Position numbers and translations under genes: made by a program. Shown piece after piece: positions 7,866 through 14,072 of a stretch of DNA of 14,072 nucleotides. Under the pieces are notes generated by a model, which was given only the letters and a program-made list of their open reading frames with translations, was not told the DNA's origin and did no database searches. Source of the DNA: an uncultured Clostridia bacterium (lineage in GTDB: Bacteria > Bacillota > Clostridia > TANB77 > CAG-508); assembly GCA_944386315.1 (NCBI GenBank), contig CALXAS010000021.1:1-14072 (forward strand), read 5' to 3'. Position 1 is the stretch's first letter. Each line of letters begins with the position of its first letter.

Positions 7866-10075
7866 TATTTTTCTTTTTTCCCCTTTAATCTTAGCGTATT
7901 TAAAATTACCGTCAAACTGCTAATTACCATAGCCAAACTTGCTATCATTGGATTAATTGTAATTCCTAAAGGTTTTAGCACTCCCATTGCCATCGGTATC
8001 ATTAAGGCATTATAGAAAAATGCCCAAAATAGATTTTGTTTAATAATTCTAATGGTTTTTTTACTAATTTGGACTAATTCTGTAATACTGTCTAAATTAT
8101 TTCTGGTTAAAATAACATCGGAAGAATCCATTGCAATATCGGTTCCACTCTTCACACTTACTCCAATATCTGCAGTTGCTAGAGCGGGACTATCATTAAT
8201 TCCATCCCCACACATCATAACCTGCTTGTGCTCTTTTTTTAGGTTTTGAATGACTTCTGTTTTCTCTGTTGGCAATACATTCGCAATTACTTTTGTGATT
8301 CCTATATCTTTTGCTATTTTTTCTGCAGTATCTTGGTTATCTCCTGTTAGCATAATCGTATCTATCTGTTTTTCTTTTAAGTTTTGTATCACTTCTTTTG
8401 CATTGTCTCTTACAATGTCATTTACGCCTATCAGTGCAACAATTTTATTGTCTTGCACTACATACACAATGCTATTTCCTTCTCGCGCTAATGTTTTCTC
8501 TTCTTCCGCGTACGGATTTTGTAGTTTCAAATCTTTTAAAATTTTAGCATTTCCTATTATCATTTTACTATCTTTTATTCTACCAATAACTCCTAAACCA
8601 GCCACATTTCCAAATTCTTTTACAGGCAATATCTCTAATTTATTTTCTTCCATATATCCTGTAAAAGCCTTTGCTATAGGATGCGTAGATTTACTCTCTA
8701 TGCTTCCTACTAATTGTAATAATTCTTTATCTGATAAATTACTAAAATTTTTTATTGTAGAAATTTTCAAAGTTCCATAAGTTAATGTTCCTGTTTTATC
8801 AAATACGATGGTATCTATTTTTTGTGCATTCTCTAATATTTCGCTTTTCTTTACTAAAATTCCGTTATTTGCACATAATCCTTCTGCTACTACAATTGCT
8901 AAAGGTGTTGCAAGTCCTAAACTACAAGGACAAGCTACTACCAATATCGTAACAAATACAATTAAAGCATCTGCAAAACTATACCCTAATAGTAAGTATA
9001 CAATAAAAGTAACTATCGCAAGGAGTATAACGATTGGGACAAAATAACTAGAAACTTTATCTGCCATTTTCGCAATTGGTGCCTTCGTATTACTTGCTTC
9101 TACTACCAATTTCACAATTTCGGATATGGTAGATTCTTTTCCTATTTTTTCTGCCCTATATTCTATATAGCCATCATAGTTTCTACTACCGGCAATTACC
9201 TTTTGTCCTACAGCTTTTGTGGTAGGTTTACTTTCTCCTGTGATAAAAGACTCATCTAAATGGGCTTTTCCTTCTACAATTTCTCCATCTACGGAAATTC
9301 TCTCTCCAGGTCTGCTAACCACAATATCTCCTTTTTTTACTTCATCTATGGTAACGACTTTTTCTTTTCCATTTTCCTTAATAGTTGCTTGCTCCGGTGT
9401 TATTTTTACCAATTTTTGAATAGCTTCTTTTGTTCTGTCTTTACTAATGCCATCTAAATATCTACCCAATTTTACAAAGTAAATGACCATAGCAGCAGAT
9501 TCAAAATATAGATGATGTATCGCAGAAGTATCTCCTTGAATAATTCGTATCATACTATAAATGCTATAGAAAAAACTACTTAGTACACCTATGCCAACCA
9601 AGGTATCCATATTCGGTGTTCTATGGATGAAATTTTTATATCCATTTTTTAAAATATCCCATCCATAAACCATAAATACAATGGCAAACACAAATAAACA
9701 AACCGTATAGCCTATAGGGTTAATTTCCACATCTATCCATGGCAGAGTAGGCAGATGAATCATATGTCCCATGGCAATATACATAAAGATAACAGCTAGT
9801 ATAGTAAAACTAATGAATTTTATTTTTTCTTTCTTATTACTTCCTTCTGTTTTTATCTCTTTAAATTCACCTAAGCTTTTAAAACCTGCTTTTTTTACAA
9901 ATTCATTTAACTTTTCTACATCTAATATTTTTTCGTCATATTCTATGCTGGCATTTGCCATTACTAAATTGACAGAAGCAGAGTGAATTCCTTCTTGTTT
10001 ATTTAAATATTTTTCCAAACCATTAGAACAAGCACTACAAGTCATTCCTTCTATAGATAATACTATTTTTTTCAT
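7865..10075 (-). CDS. copA: Copper(I)-exporting P-type ATPase CopA
   Basis: This is a P1B-1 ATPase of about 736 residues (numbering from the GTG at 10081). It has one N-terminal HMA domain with GMTCSAC (C15, C18) at 12-18, eight predicted TM helices, the actuator motif TGES at 281-284, the metal-binding ACPCSLGLATP in TM6 (CPC at 384-386), phosphorylation motif DKTGTLT at 428-434, the nucleotide-domain HP at 467-468 and GDGINDSP at 625-632. The Cu(I) signature residues Y690-N691 in TM7 and M718-x-x-S721-S722 in TM8 are present. The protein exports Cu(I) across the cytoplasmic membrane using ATP. I prefer the ATG at 10073-10075 because homologues begin MKK. A GTG two codons upstream is also plausible, as AAGGAAGG serves both. 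It follows the CopZ-like gene by about 70 nt and overlaps the protease gene by 1 nt. All key residues look intact. Confidence 0.95.
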   Translation of the reverse strand: MKKIVLSIEGMTCSACSNGLEKYLNKQEGIHSASVNLVMANASIEYDEKILDVEKLNEFVKKAGFKSLGEFKEIKTEGSNKKEKIKFISFTILAVIFMYIAMGHMIHLPTLPWIDVEINPIGYTVCLFVFAIVFMVYGWDILKNGYKNFIHRTPNMDTLVGIGVLSSFFYSIYSMIRIIQGDTSAIHHLYFESAAMVIYFVKLGRYLDGISKDRTKEAIQKLVKITPEQATIKENGKEKVVTIDEVKKGDIVVSRPGERISVDGEIVEGKAHLDESFITGESKPTTKAVGQKVIAGSRNYDGYIEYRAEKIGKESTISEIVKLVVEASNTKAPIAKMADKVSSYFVPIVILLAIVTFIVYLLLGYSFADALIVFVTILVVACPCSLGLATPLAIVVAEGLCANNGILVKKSEILENAQKIDTIVFDKTGTLTYGTLKISTIKNFSNLSDKELLQLVGSIESKSTHPIAKAFTGYMEENKLEILPVKEFGNVAGLGVIGRIKDSKMIIGNAKILKDLKLQNPYAEEEKTLAREGNSIVYVVQDNKIVALIGVNDIVRDNAKEVIQNLKEKQIDTIMLTGDNQDTAEKIAKDIGITKVIANVLPTEKTEVIQNLKKEHKQVMMCGDGINDSPALATADIGVSVKSGTDIAMDSSDVILTRNNLDSITELVQISKKTIRIIKQNLFWAFFYNALMIPMAMGVLKPLGITINPMIASLAMVISSLTVILNTLRLKGKKEK

Positions 10076-10146
10076 ACCCACCTTTCCTTCCTTTTCTTTG
10101 CGGATAACTGCTTTTTATAGTAAAATTTGTTGCAACTTACGTATCC

Positions 10147-10362
10147 TTATTTTTCCATCGTTTCTATTTCAAAACCAATATCTACGATTGCTTCCTCTAA
10201 AGTTTGTTTGCTTACCTTTTCCTCTGCTTTTACTTTTACTAGCCCTGTTTGATAGCTTGCCTCTACCGCTTCTACTCCGTCTATCTCTCCCAAAGCATTT
10301 TTTACTCTATTTTCACAACCTCCACAAACCATTCCTTTTACATGCATTTCTATTTCTTTCAT
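10147..10362 (-). CDS. copZ: CopZ-like copper chaperone (HMA domain)
   Basis: This 71-residue single HMA-domain protein has the metal-binding motif GMVCGGC (C13, C16) in the first loop, followed by ENRVKNAL, GEIDGVEAVEAS and a C-terminal EEAIVDIGFEIE block. That is the usual beta-alpha-beta-beta-alpha-beta order. Such proteins bind Cu(I) in the cytoplasm and deliver it to CopA or to a repressor. Its position directly upstream of copA supports the copper assignment; V and GG in place of the usual T and xx are minor variations. An AAGGGAAGGG site lies 6 nt before the ATG at 10360-10362. The leader 27 nt upstream carries a dyad element that also precedes the other HMA gene of this cluster. Confidence 0.88.
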   Translation of the reverse strand: MKEIEMHVKGMVCGGCENRVKNALGEIDGVEAVEASYQTGLVKVKAEEKVSKQTLEEAIVDIGFEIETMEK

Positions 10363-10389
10363 TTTAATCCCTTCCCTTTTCTGTTTTGA

Positions 10390-10425
10390 TATTTAGGTTT
10401 TTCTATTGGATATACCTATAAACCT
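10390..10425 (-). promoter_or_regulatory. Dyad leader element, copy A (before copZ)
   Basis: Read on the minus strand it begins AGGTTTATAGGTA and ends GAAAAACCTAAATA. The outer AGGTTT/AAACCT pair can close a stem, and an inner imperfect stem (TATAGG/CCAATA, one mismatch) fits inside. The arms (13 and 14 bases) are identical to copy B at 12532-12569; only the 9-nt middle differs. It overlaps the stop codon of the P1B-2 ATPase remnant by one base and ends 27 nt before the copZ ATG. No U-run follows on the minus strand. It may be an RNA element or a protein-binding site. Confidence 0.55.
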
Positions 10426-12269
10426 TATTTTTCTTTCACATTTAATGCTCTCAAAGCATTGATAATAGCAATAATGGAGACTCCAACGTCTGCAAAGACT
10501 GCTTCCCACATAGTAGAAAGTCCAAATGCTGTTAAAATAAGTACCAATACTTTTACGAAAATAGCAAATACAATATTTTCTTTTACAATTCTCATTGTTT
10601 TTTTCGCTAATTTCATAGATTTTACTATTTTGTACGGTTCATCTGTCATAATAACAATATCTGCAGCTTCAATAGCGCTATCTGCACCCAAAGCCCCCAT
10701 TGCAATACCTATATCTGCTAAAGTTAGTACAGGAGCATCATTAATGCCATCTCCTACAAAGGCTAATTTTCCTTTTTCTGATTTTCTTTTTAATAGTTCT
10801 TCTACTTTGTGTACTTTATCGGTTGGTAATAATTCCGTGTATACCTCATCTATCCCTATTTATTTTGCTACATTCTCTCCTACTTTTTTCCTGTCTCCTG
10901 TTAGCATTACCGTCTGTTTTATATGATTTTTCTTTAAATCTTCCATGGTCTTTTTCGCATCTTCTTTTATCTGGTCTGCAATTACAATGTATCCTGCATA
11001 TTTGCCTTCTATGGCTACATATAAAACAGTTCCTACTTCATTACATTTTTCAAATGTAATTTGTTTTTCTTGCATTAGTTTGTCGTTGCCAACCAAAATA
11101 TCCTTCTCACCAATTTTAGCTATAATTCCTAAGCCAGATAATTCTTCGTAATTTTGGATTTGTTTTTCGTCTATTTCTTCTTGGTAAGCACGTTTCAAAG
11201 ACTTAGAAATAGGATGATTAGAATAATTTTCTGCATAAGCTGCTACTTTTAGCAATTCTTGCTCTGAAATACCAATAGACTTTACCTGTTGTACTTCAAA
11301 TACACCTTTCGTTAAAGTTCCTGTTTTATCAAATACCATCATTTCTGTGCTAGCTAAAGCCTCTAAATAGTTGCTTCCTTTTACTAACACACCCATTTTG
11401 GATGCTCCTCCAATTCCTCCAAAAAAGCTCAAAGGTATGGAAATCACCAAAGCACAAGGACAAGATACCACTAAGAAGGATAATGCTCTATAAATCCAAT
11501 CTGAGAAAGTGGCTCCTGGTAATATAAGCGGTGGAAGAATTGCTAATACAGCAGCAATTCCTACTACAATTGGTGTATAATATCTTGCAAATTTGGTGAT
11601 AAAATTCTCTGATTTAGATTTTTTACTGCTAGCATTTTCTACTAAATCTAAAATTTTGCTTACAGTAGATTCTCCATATTCCTTTCTTACTTCTACTTTG
11701 ATAACACCATTTAGATTAATACAACCACTTAAAACTTCGTCTCCTTCTTTCGCATCTTTTGGCAAAGATTCCCCTGTTAATGCTTTTGTATCTAAAGTTG
11801 TTTTTCCTTCCACAATATGCCCGTCTAATGGAATTTTTTCTCCCGGTTTTATGATAATGGTTTCACCAATCTTTACTTCTTCAGGATTTACTTTTTCTAT
11901 GTTTCCTCCTCTATAAACATTGGCATAATCAGGTCTAATATCCATTAAACTTGCTATTGATTTTCTGGACTTATCTACAGCATAACTTTGGAATAATTCT
12001 CCAATTTGATAAAATAACATTACTGCTACTGCTTCTGGAAATTCTCCTATGCAAAATGCTCCTATTGTAGCAACTGCCATTAAAAAGTTTTCATCAAATA
12101 CTTTTCCTCTTATGATATTTCTCATTGCCTTTCTTAAAATGTCCCAACCAACAATGAAATAACTAACTAGAAAAATGGCATTGTTAATCCATGCATTTTC
12201 GAATTTTACTAACATAGCAAATAAATACAATATCAATGCTACTATTATTTTTACTGCTTTTTTCTTCAT
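10425..12269 (-). pseudogene. cadA: P1B-2 (Zn/Cd/Pb) exporting ATPase interrupted by one in-frame TAA
   Basis: A single reading frame of 614 codons (469 residues, one TAA, 144 residues) encodes a complete CadA/ZntA-type ATPase lacking a fused HMA domain. The upstream part has TM helices, TGES (165-168), SCPCALVISIP in TM6 (CPC at 270-272), DKTGTLT (314-320), the HP motif (352-353) and MLTGDR. The TAA at 10860-10862 falls after GENVAK, where relatives have one more residue before the IGIDEVY-like segment. The frame then continues with LLPTDKV, FVGDGINDAP, a TM7 with the P1B-2 lysine (FAIFVKV) and a TM8 with FADVG aspartate. No frameshift is present. Termination removes GDGINDAP and the last two helices, so the fragment should be inactive. 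No ribosome site is seen before the next in-frame ATG at 10698-10700. The start follows GGGGG by 10 nt. Confidence 0.85.
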
Positions 12270-12284
12270 ATTATATTTGCCCCC

Positions 12285-12503
12285 TTATATCTTGTCAATA
12301 CTTACATCTGGTTCTTCTCTTTTGATAACCTTTTGGATTTTCTTTATAATTTCTTCTTCGCTACTTTCATATTCTACTTCCATTCTCTCTGTCATAAAAC
12401 TAATACTTACCTTCGTTACTCCTTCTATTTTTTGAATTTCTCTTTCTAATTCAGCTGCACAATTAGCACAATCCAATCCTTTTATTTTAAATTTCATATT
12501 CAT
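12285..12503 (-). CDS. Stand-alone HMA metal-binding protein (DCxxC type)
   Basis: This 72-residue HMA-domain protein has GLDCANC (C12, C15), EREIQKIEGVTKVSISF and a short acidic tail. The DC-x-x-C form, with Asp before the first cysteine, is typical of HMA domains fused to Zn/Cd/Pb ATPases, whereas Cu domains usually have TC-x-x-C. It is therefore probably the metal-delivery or regulatory domain of the adjoining P1B-2 ATPase, encoded separately. The ATG at 12501-12503 is preferred to that at 12516-12518 because GGGGGA at 12511-12516 is then a ribosome site 7 nt upstream. The stop is followed after only 15 nt by the ATPase ATG, in the same reading frame. The leader carries dyad element copy B. 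Confidence 0.85.
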   Translation of the reverse strand: MNMKFKIKGLDCANCAAELEREIQKIEGVTKVSISFMTERMEVEYESSEEEIIKKIQKVIKREEPDVSIDKI

Positions 12504-12531
12504 CTTTATTTCCCCCATTTCTTATATCTTC

Positions 12532-12569
12532 TATTTAGGTTTTTCAAATAAGGTGTTACCTATAAACCT
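12532..12569 (-). promoter_or_regulatory. Dyad leader element, copy B (before the DCxxC protein gene)
   Basis: On the minus strand it begins AGGTTTATAGGTA and ends GAAAAACCTAAATA, identical in both arms to copy A at 10390-10425, with an 11-nt middle. The outer AGGTTT/AAACCT pair and an inner ATAGGT/ACCTTAT pair (one bulge) give a nested hairpin. It overlaps the cadC stop codon by two bases and ends 28 nt before the preferred start at 12503. No terminator-like U-run follows. Confidence 0.55.
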
Positions 12570-12945
12570 ACTGCTTTTCTTCTTGCTCTTTATGTTCAAT
12601 ATGTTCAATTCCTATTTCAAAGACTTGTTTTACATGTTCATCATCTAATGTGTAATAAATTTCTTTTCCTTCTCTTCTACATTTTACAATACCACTTTTT
12701 CTTAAGGTTGCTAATTGATGAGAAATGGATGATTTTGTCATTCCTAATACATTTGCTATATCACACACGCACATTTCGTTTTGGTCTAATGCAAATAATA
12801 TTTTGGTTCTGGTAGGATCACCAATAATTTTAAAGAATTCTGCTATTTTATCAAATAGCTCTGATCTCGGCATTTTATTTAGTGTGTCTTTTACTACCTC
12901 TTCATGAATAATATTACAATCACACATAAATTCATTGTTAGACAT
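12568..12945 (-). CDS. cadC: CadC-type ArsR/SmtB metal-responsive repressor
   Basis: This 125-residue winged-helix repressor is expected to leave DNA when it binds Cd, Zn or Pb. The winged-helix core runs from FKIIGDPTRTKILFAL (38-53) through NEMCVCDIA (metal-box cysteines C59 and C61) and the recognition helix MTKSSISHQLATLR (69-82) to the RREGKEIYYTL wing. An N-terminal extension carries C8 and C10 (MCDCN), as in CadC's alpha3N site. The C-terminal helix has D102-x-H104-x10-H115-x2-H118, the alpha5 zinc site in the CzrA-like form with a final His. Both sites therefore appear present. GGAGG lies 8 nt upstream of the ATG at 12943-12945. It is the first gene of the metal cluster and sits behind a promoter with two operator-like repeats, so autoregulation is likely. 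Confidence 0.93.
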   Translation of the reverse strand: MSNNEFMCDCNIIHEEVVKDTLNKMPRSELFDKIAEFFKIIGDPTRTKILFALDQNEMCVCDIANVLGMTKSSISHQLATLRKSGIVKCRREGKEIYYTLDDEHVKQVFEIGIEHIEHKEQEEKQ

Positions 12946-12965
12946 ATTTCTACCTCCTTCTTTCG

Positions 12966-12990
12966 TATAGTTGAATTATTATTCAATTGT
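12966..12990 (-). promoter_or_regulatory. CadC operator candidate, downstream copy
   Basis: On the plus strand it reads TATAGTTGA, a 7-nt centre, then TTCAATTGT. It contains TTGAAT and ATTCAA as perfect inverted arms separated by 4 nt. It lies just after the predicted transcription start, where a bound repressor would block elongation or initiation. The flanks match the second copy at 13002-13026. Confidence 0.65.
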
Positions 12991-12999
12991 TTTTACTAT

Positions 13000-13029
13000 A
13001 TTATAGTTGAGTACAAGTTCAATTGTCAA
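13000..13029 (-). promoter_or_regulatory. Promoter of the cadC metal cluster
   Basis: On the minus strand a perfect TTGACA (13024-13029) and a perfect TATAAT (13000-13005) are separated by 18 nt. It is the only clear promoter I find for the cluster from cadC to the YgjP-like protease gene. The spacer is filled by the upstream operator-like repeat. Confidence 0.8.
13002..13026 (-). promoter_or_regulatory. CadC operator candidate, upstream copy
   Basis: This second copy of the TATAGTTGA-N7-TTCAATTGT sequence (plus-strand reading) lies exactly 36 bp from the first. It spans the whole -35/-10 spacer and touches both hexamers, so binding here would exclude RNA polymerase. The arms form TTGA-N8-TCAA. 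Confidence 0.65.
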
Positions 13030-13056
13030 TAGTTTTTTGGATTTTTTTCAAAAAGA

Positions 13057-13084
13057 AAAAGCCATGTAAAAATACATGACCTTT
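13057..13084 (-). terminator. Rho-independent terminator after the ASCH gene
   Basis: A 12-bp stem (13057-13068 with 13073-13084, including two G-U pairs in the minus-strand RNA) closes a 4-nt loop. It is followed by a U-rich run on the minus strand. It lies about 28 nt after the ASCH gene stop and just upstream of the cadC promoter, insulating the two units. Confidence 0.8.
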
Positions 13085-13111
13085 GCATCTATCTAATCGT
13101 TTCATCATCTG

Positions 13112-13516
13112 TTAAATCCCCATGAAAAAATTCCAAATACTCAAATGTCCCTTCGCTTTTATGGGGCTGTCCAGTACTTGAATATTTTCTAAAATCCAAG
13201 CATATCTGCCTTCTTTATATTCACCACAAATATATTCCTGATAATTATCTCTTTTTATATTTTCTACATATTCTTTCGTCATATAAATACAATCTACTAA
13301 ATTACATTTACAAATAATACTTCCAAAATTTAATGAACTCTCTTTTAGTAAATTCATAAGTTCTTTATTATCTTTCCATTCCTTTGGTATATGTGTCTTA
13401 CTTGCATGTATATATAGTTCACCTCTATATGATGTTTTCCAACTTCTTGTTTCTATTTTCTTTTTTCTTTCCTTAATCAATGTTGCATATGGTTCTGTTA
13501 AACTTATTACTTTCAT
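13112..13516 (-). CDS. ASCH-domain protein
   Basis: The 134-residue soluble protein matches the ASCH fold. It begins MKVISLTEPYATLI (family K-x-hydrophobic-S-x-x-x-P-W/Y-A), followed by K-K-IETRSWKTSYRGELYIHASK (about 18-40), with the ETRSW and IHASK signature segments. It then has GSIICKCNLVDCI (about 65-77) and GRYAWILENIQVL-KGHLSIWNF at the end. ASCH domains resemble PUA-like RNA-binding folds; characterised members include an N4-acetylcytidine amidohydrolase and nucleic-acid-binding proteins, but this protein's role is unknown. AAAGGAG lies 8 nt before the ATG at 13514-13516. It follows the GNAT gene by 14 nt and is likely co-transcribed with it. A terminator lies downstream. Confidence 0.85.
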   Translation of the reverse strand: MKVISLTEPYATLIKERKKKIETRSWKTSYRGELYIHASKTHIPKEWKDNKELMNLLKESSLNFGSIICKCNLVDCIYMTKEYVENIKRDNYQEYICGEYKEGRYAWILENIQVLDSPIKAKGHLSIWNFFMGI

Positions 13517-13530
13517 TTCTTTATTCTCCT

Positions 13531-14072
13531 TTAGCTTAAAGATTGATAAAAGCTATAATCTACTACACCATGCATTCTTTTTAATGTACCGGGTACCAAT
13601 TCATGAATCATTAAGCAGTCTGGACTAGGCAAATGAACATTTTCGCTTGGAACAATATCATAATCTGATGAGGTAACAAATCCTCTTGCATGGTAATTTG
13701 CTGGATCTCCTTCCACTAATACTGCCGTATACCCCATTTCTTTTGCTTTACGAAAACCATATTCAATCATATCTTTCGATATATGTTGTCTTTGTAAATT
13801 CGTTTTTACTGCAACAGGAGTTAATATTAATAATTCATTTTCATATCTTCCTTCTATATGAAATCTTGAAAATAATGCATATCCTATTATTTCTCCAGTA
13901 TCATCTATTGCCATTAAATCTAGCTCTGGCACATAATATTTTTTTAAGCGAATTTCTTCTACTACTTTTCTTACCGCTTTTCCCTCTTCCGGCTTATCCT
14001 TTTTATAATATTCCGCAAAAACTTCCTCCACTAAATCTAATGATTTTTTCAGATATTCCTGCGTTACAGGTT
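13531..14072 (-). CDS. GNAT-family N-acetyltransferase, 5' end cut by window edge
   Basis: The reading frame stays open from the stop at 13531 to the window edge. The GTG at 14031 is therefore probably internal: the codons before it read PVTQEYLKKSLDLVEEVFAEYY, which looks like the first strand and helix of a GNAT domain. Later blocks fit the YhbS-like GNAT pattern: IIGYALFSRF (strand beta4), LLILTPVAVKTNLQRQHISKDMI (the acetyl-CoA site, with Q/R-x-x-x-I in place of the canonical Q/R-x-x-G-x-G/A) and a MGYTAVLVEGDPANYHARGF stretch like the VLGDPxYYxRFGF segment. These enzymes acetylate small molecules or proteins with acetyl-CoA; the substrate here is not identifiable. It lies 14 nt upstream of the ASCH gene. 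Confidence 0.82.
   Translation of the reverse strand, partial: PVTQEYLKKSLDLVEEVFAEYYKKDKPEEGKAVRKVVEEIRLKKYYVPELDLMAIDDTGEIIGYALFSRFHIEGRYENELLILTPVAVKTNLQRQHISKDMIEYGFRKAKEMGYTAVLVEGDPANYHARGFVTSSDYDIVPSENVHLPSPDCLMIHELVPGTLKRMHGVVDYSFYQSLS

Noticed and set aside
10082..10146. Internal promoter or copper operator before copA
   Set aside because: TTGCAA and TATAAA are present on the minus strand but only about 10 nt apart, and no TACAnnTGTA (CopY) or CsoR-like GC-rich dyad is seen.
10425..10700. Separate small gene starting at the ATG at 10700 (MGALGAD...)
   Set aside because: It has no ribosome binding site and is plainly the C-terminal end of the interrupted ATPase, with conserved family residues continuing upstream of that ATG to the TAA.
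10860..10862. TAA in the ATPase as a recoded sense codon
   Set aside because: Several other genes here end in TAA at family-typical lengths (for example rpiA, copA and the ASCH gene), and TAA is not used for selenocysteine or pyrrolysine, so a nonsense mutation or sequence error is simpler.

Overview
The window is an A+T-rich piece of chromosome that looks like a spore-forming, low-GC Gram-positive bacterium of the Clostridia type. The signs are strong AGGAGG-like ribosome binding sites, perfect TTGACA/TATAAT promoters, an H-type small acid-soluble spore protein, a YmdB phosphodiesterase and a CadC-type ArsR repressor. The genus cannot be fixed from the sequence. All recognised genes lie on the minus strand except one small spore-protein gene (495-662). 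No stretch of 300 bases lacks a gene.

Region by region, read in the minus-strand direction of transcription (high to low coordinates): (a) 14072-13112, a GNAT acetyltransferase whose start lies outside the window, then an ASCH-domain protein, closed by a terminator at 13057-13084. (b) 13029-7131, a heavy-metal efflux cluster. It has a consensus promoter with two copies of a 25-bp operator-like sequence, then cadC, a stand-alone DCxxC metal-binding (HMA) protein, a P1B-2 (Zn/Cd/Pb) ATPase broken by a single in-frame TAA, a CopZ-like HMA protein, the Cu+ ATPase CopA, and a YgjP-type zinc metalloprotease whose start codon overlaps the copA stop. (c) 7130-6973, a short intergenic region with a perfect inverted repeat, a GC-rich patch and the promoter of the next gene. 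(d) 6909-5890, a membrane protein of the ABC_trans_CmpB family, then 5775-5470, an unrecognised 101-residue protein with its own terminator. (e) 5329-643, a LolD/MacB-type ABC ATPase, a very large FtsX-like permease with a roughly 285-residue extracytoplasmic coiled coil, and rpiA, closely spaced and probably co-transcribed. (f) 662-1, the convergent spore-protein gene, which overlaps the 3' end of rpiA by 20 bp, and the start of ymdB.

The metal cluster is the most interesting part. One CadC-like repressor appears to control separate export systems for divalent soft metals and for copper(I). Each system has its own small HMA protein. Both HMA genes carry the same 36-38 bp dyad-containing leader 27-28 nt upstream of their start codons, overlapping the preceding stop codon. 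The divalent-metal ATPase has one nonsense codon and is otherwise intact, which points to very recent loss, strain variation or a sequence error.
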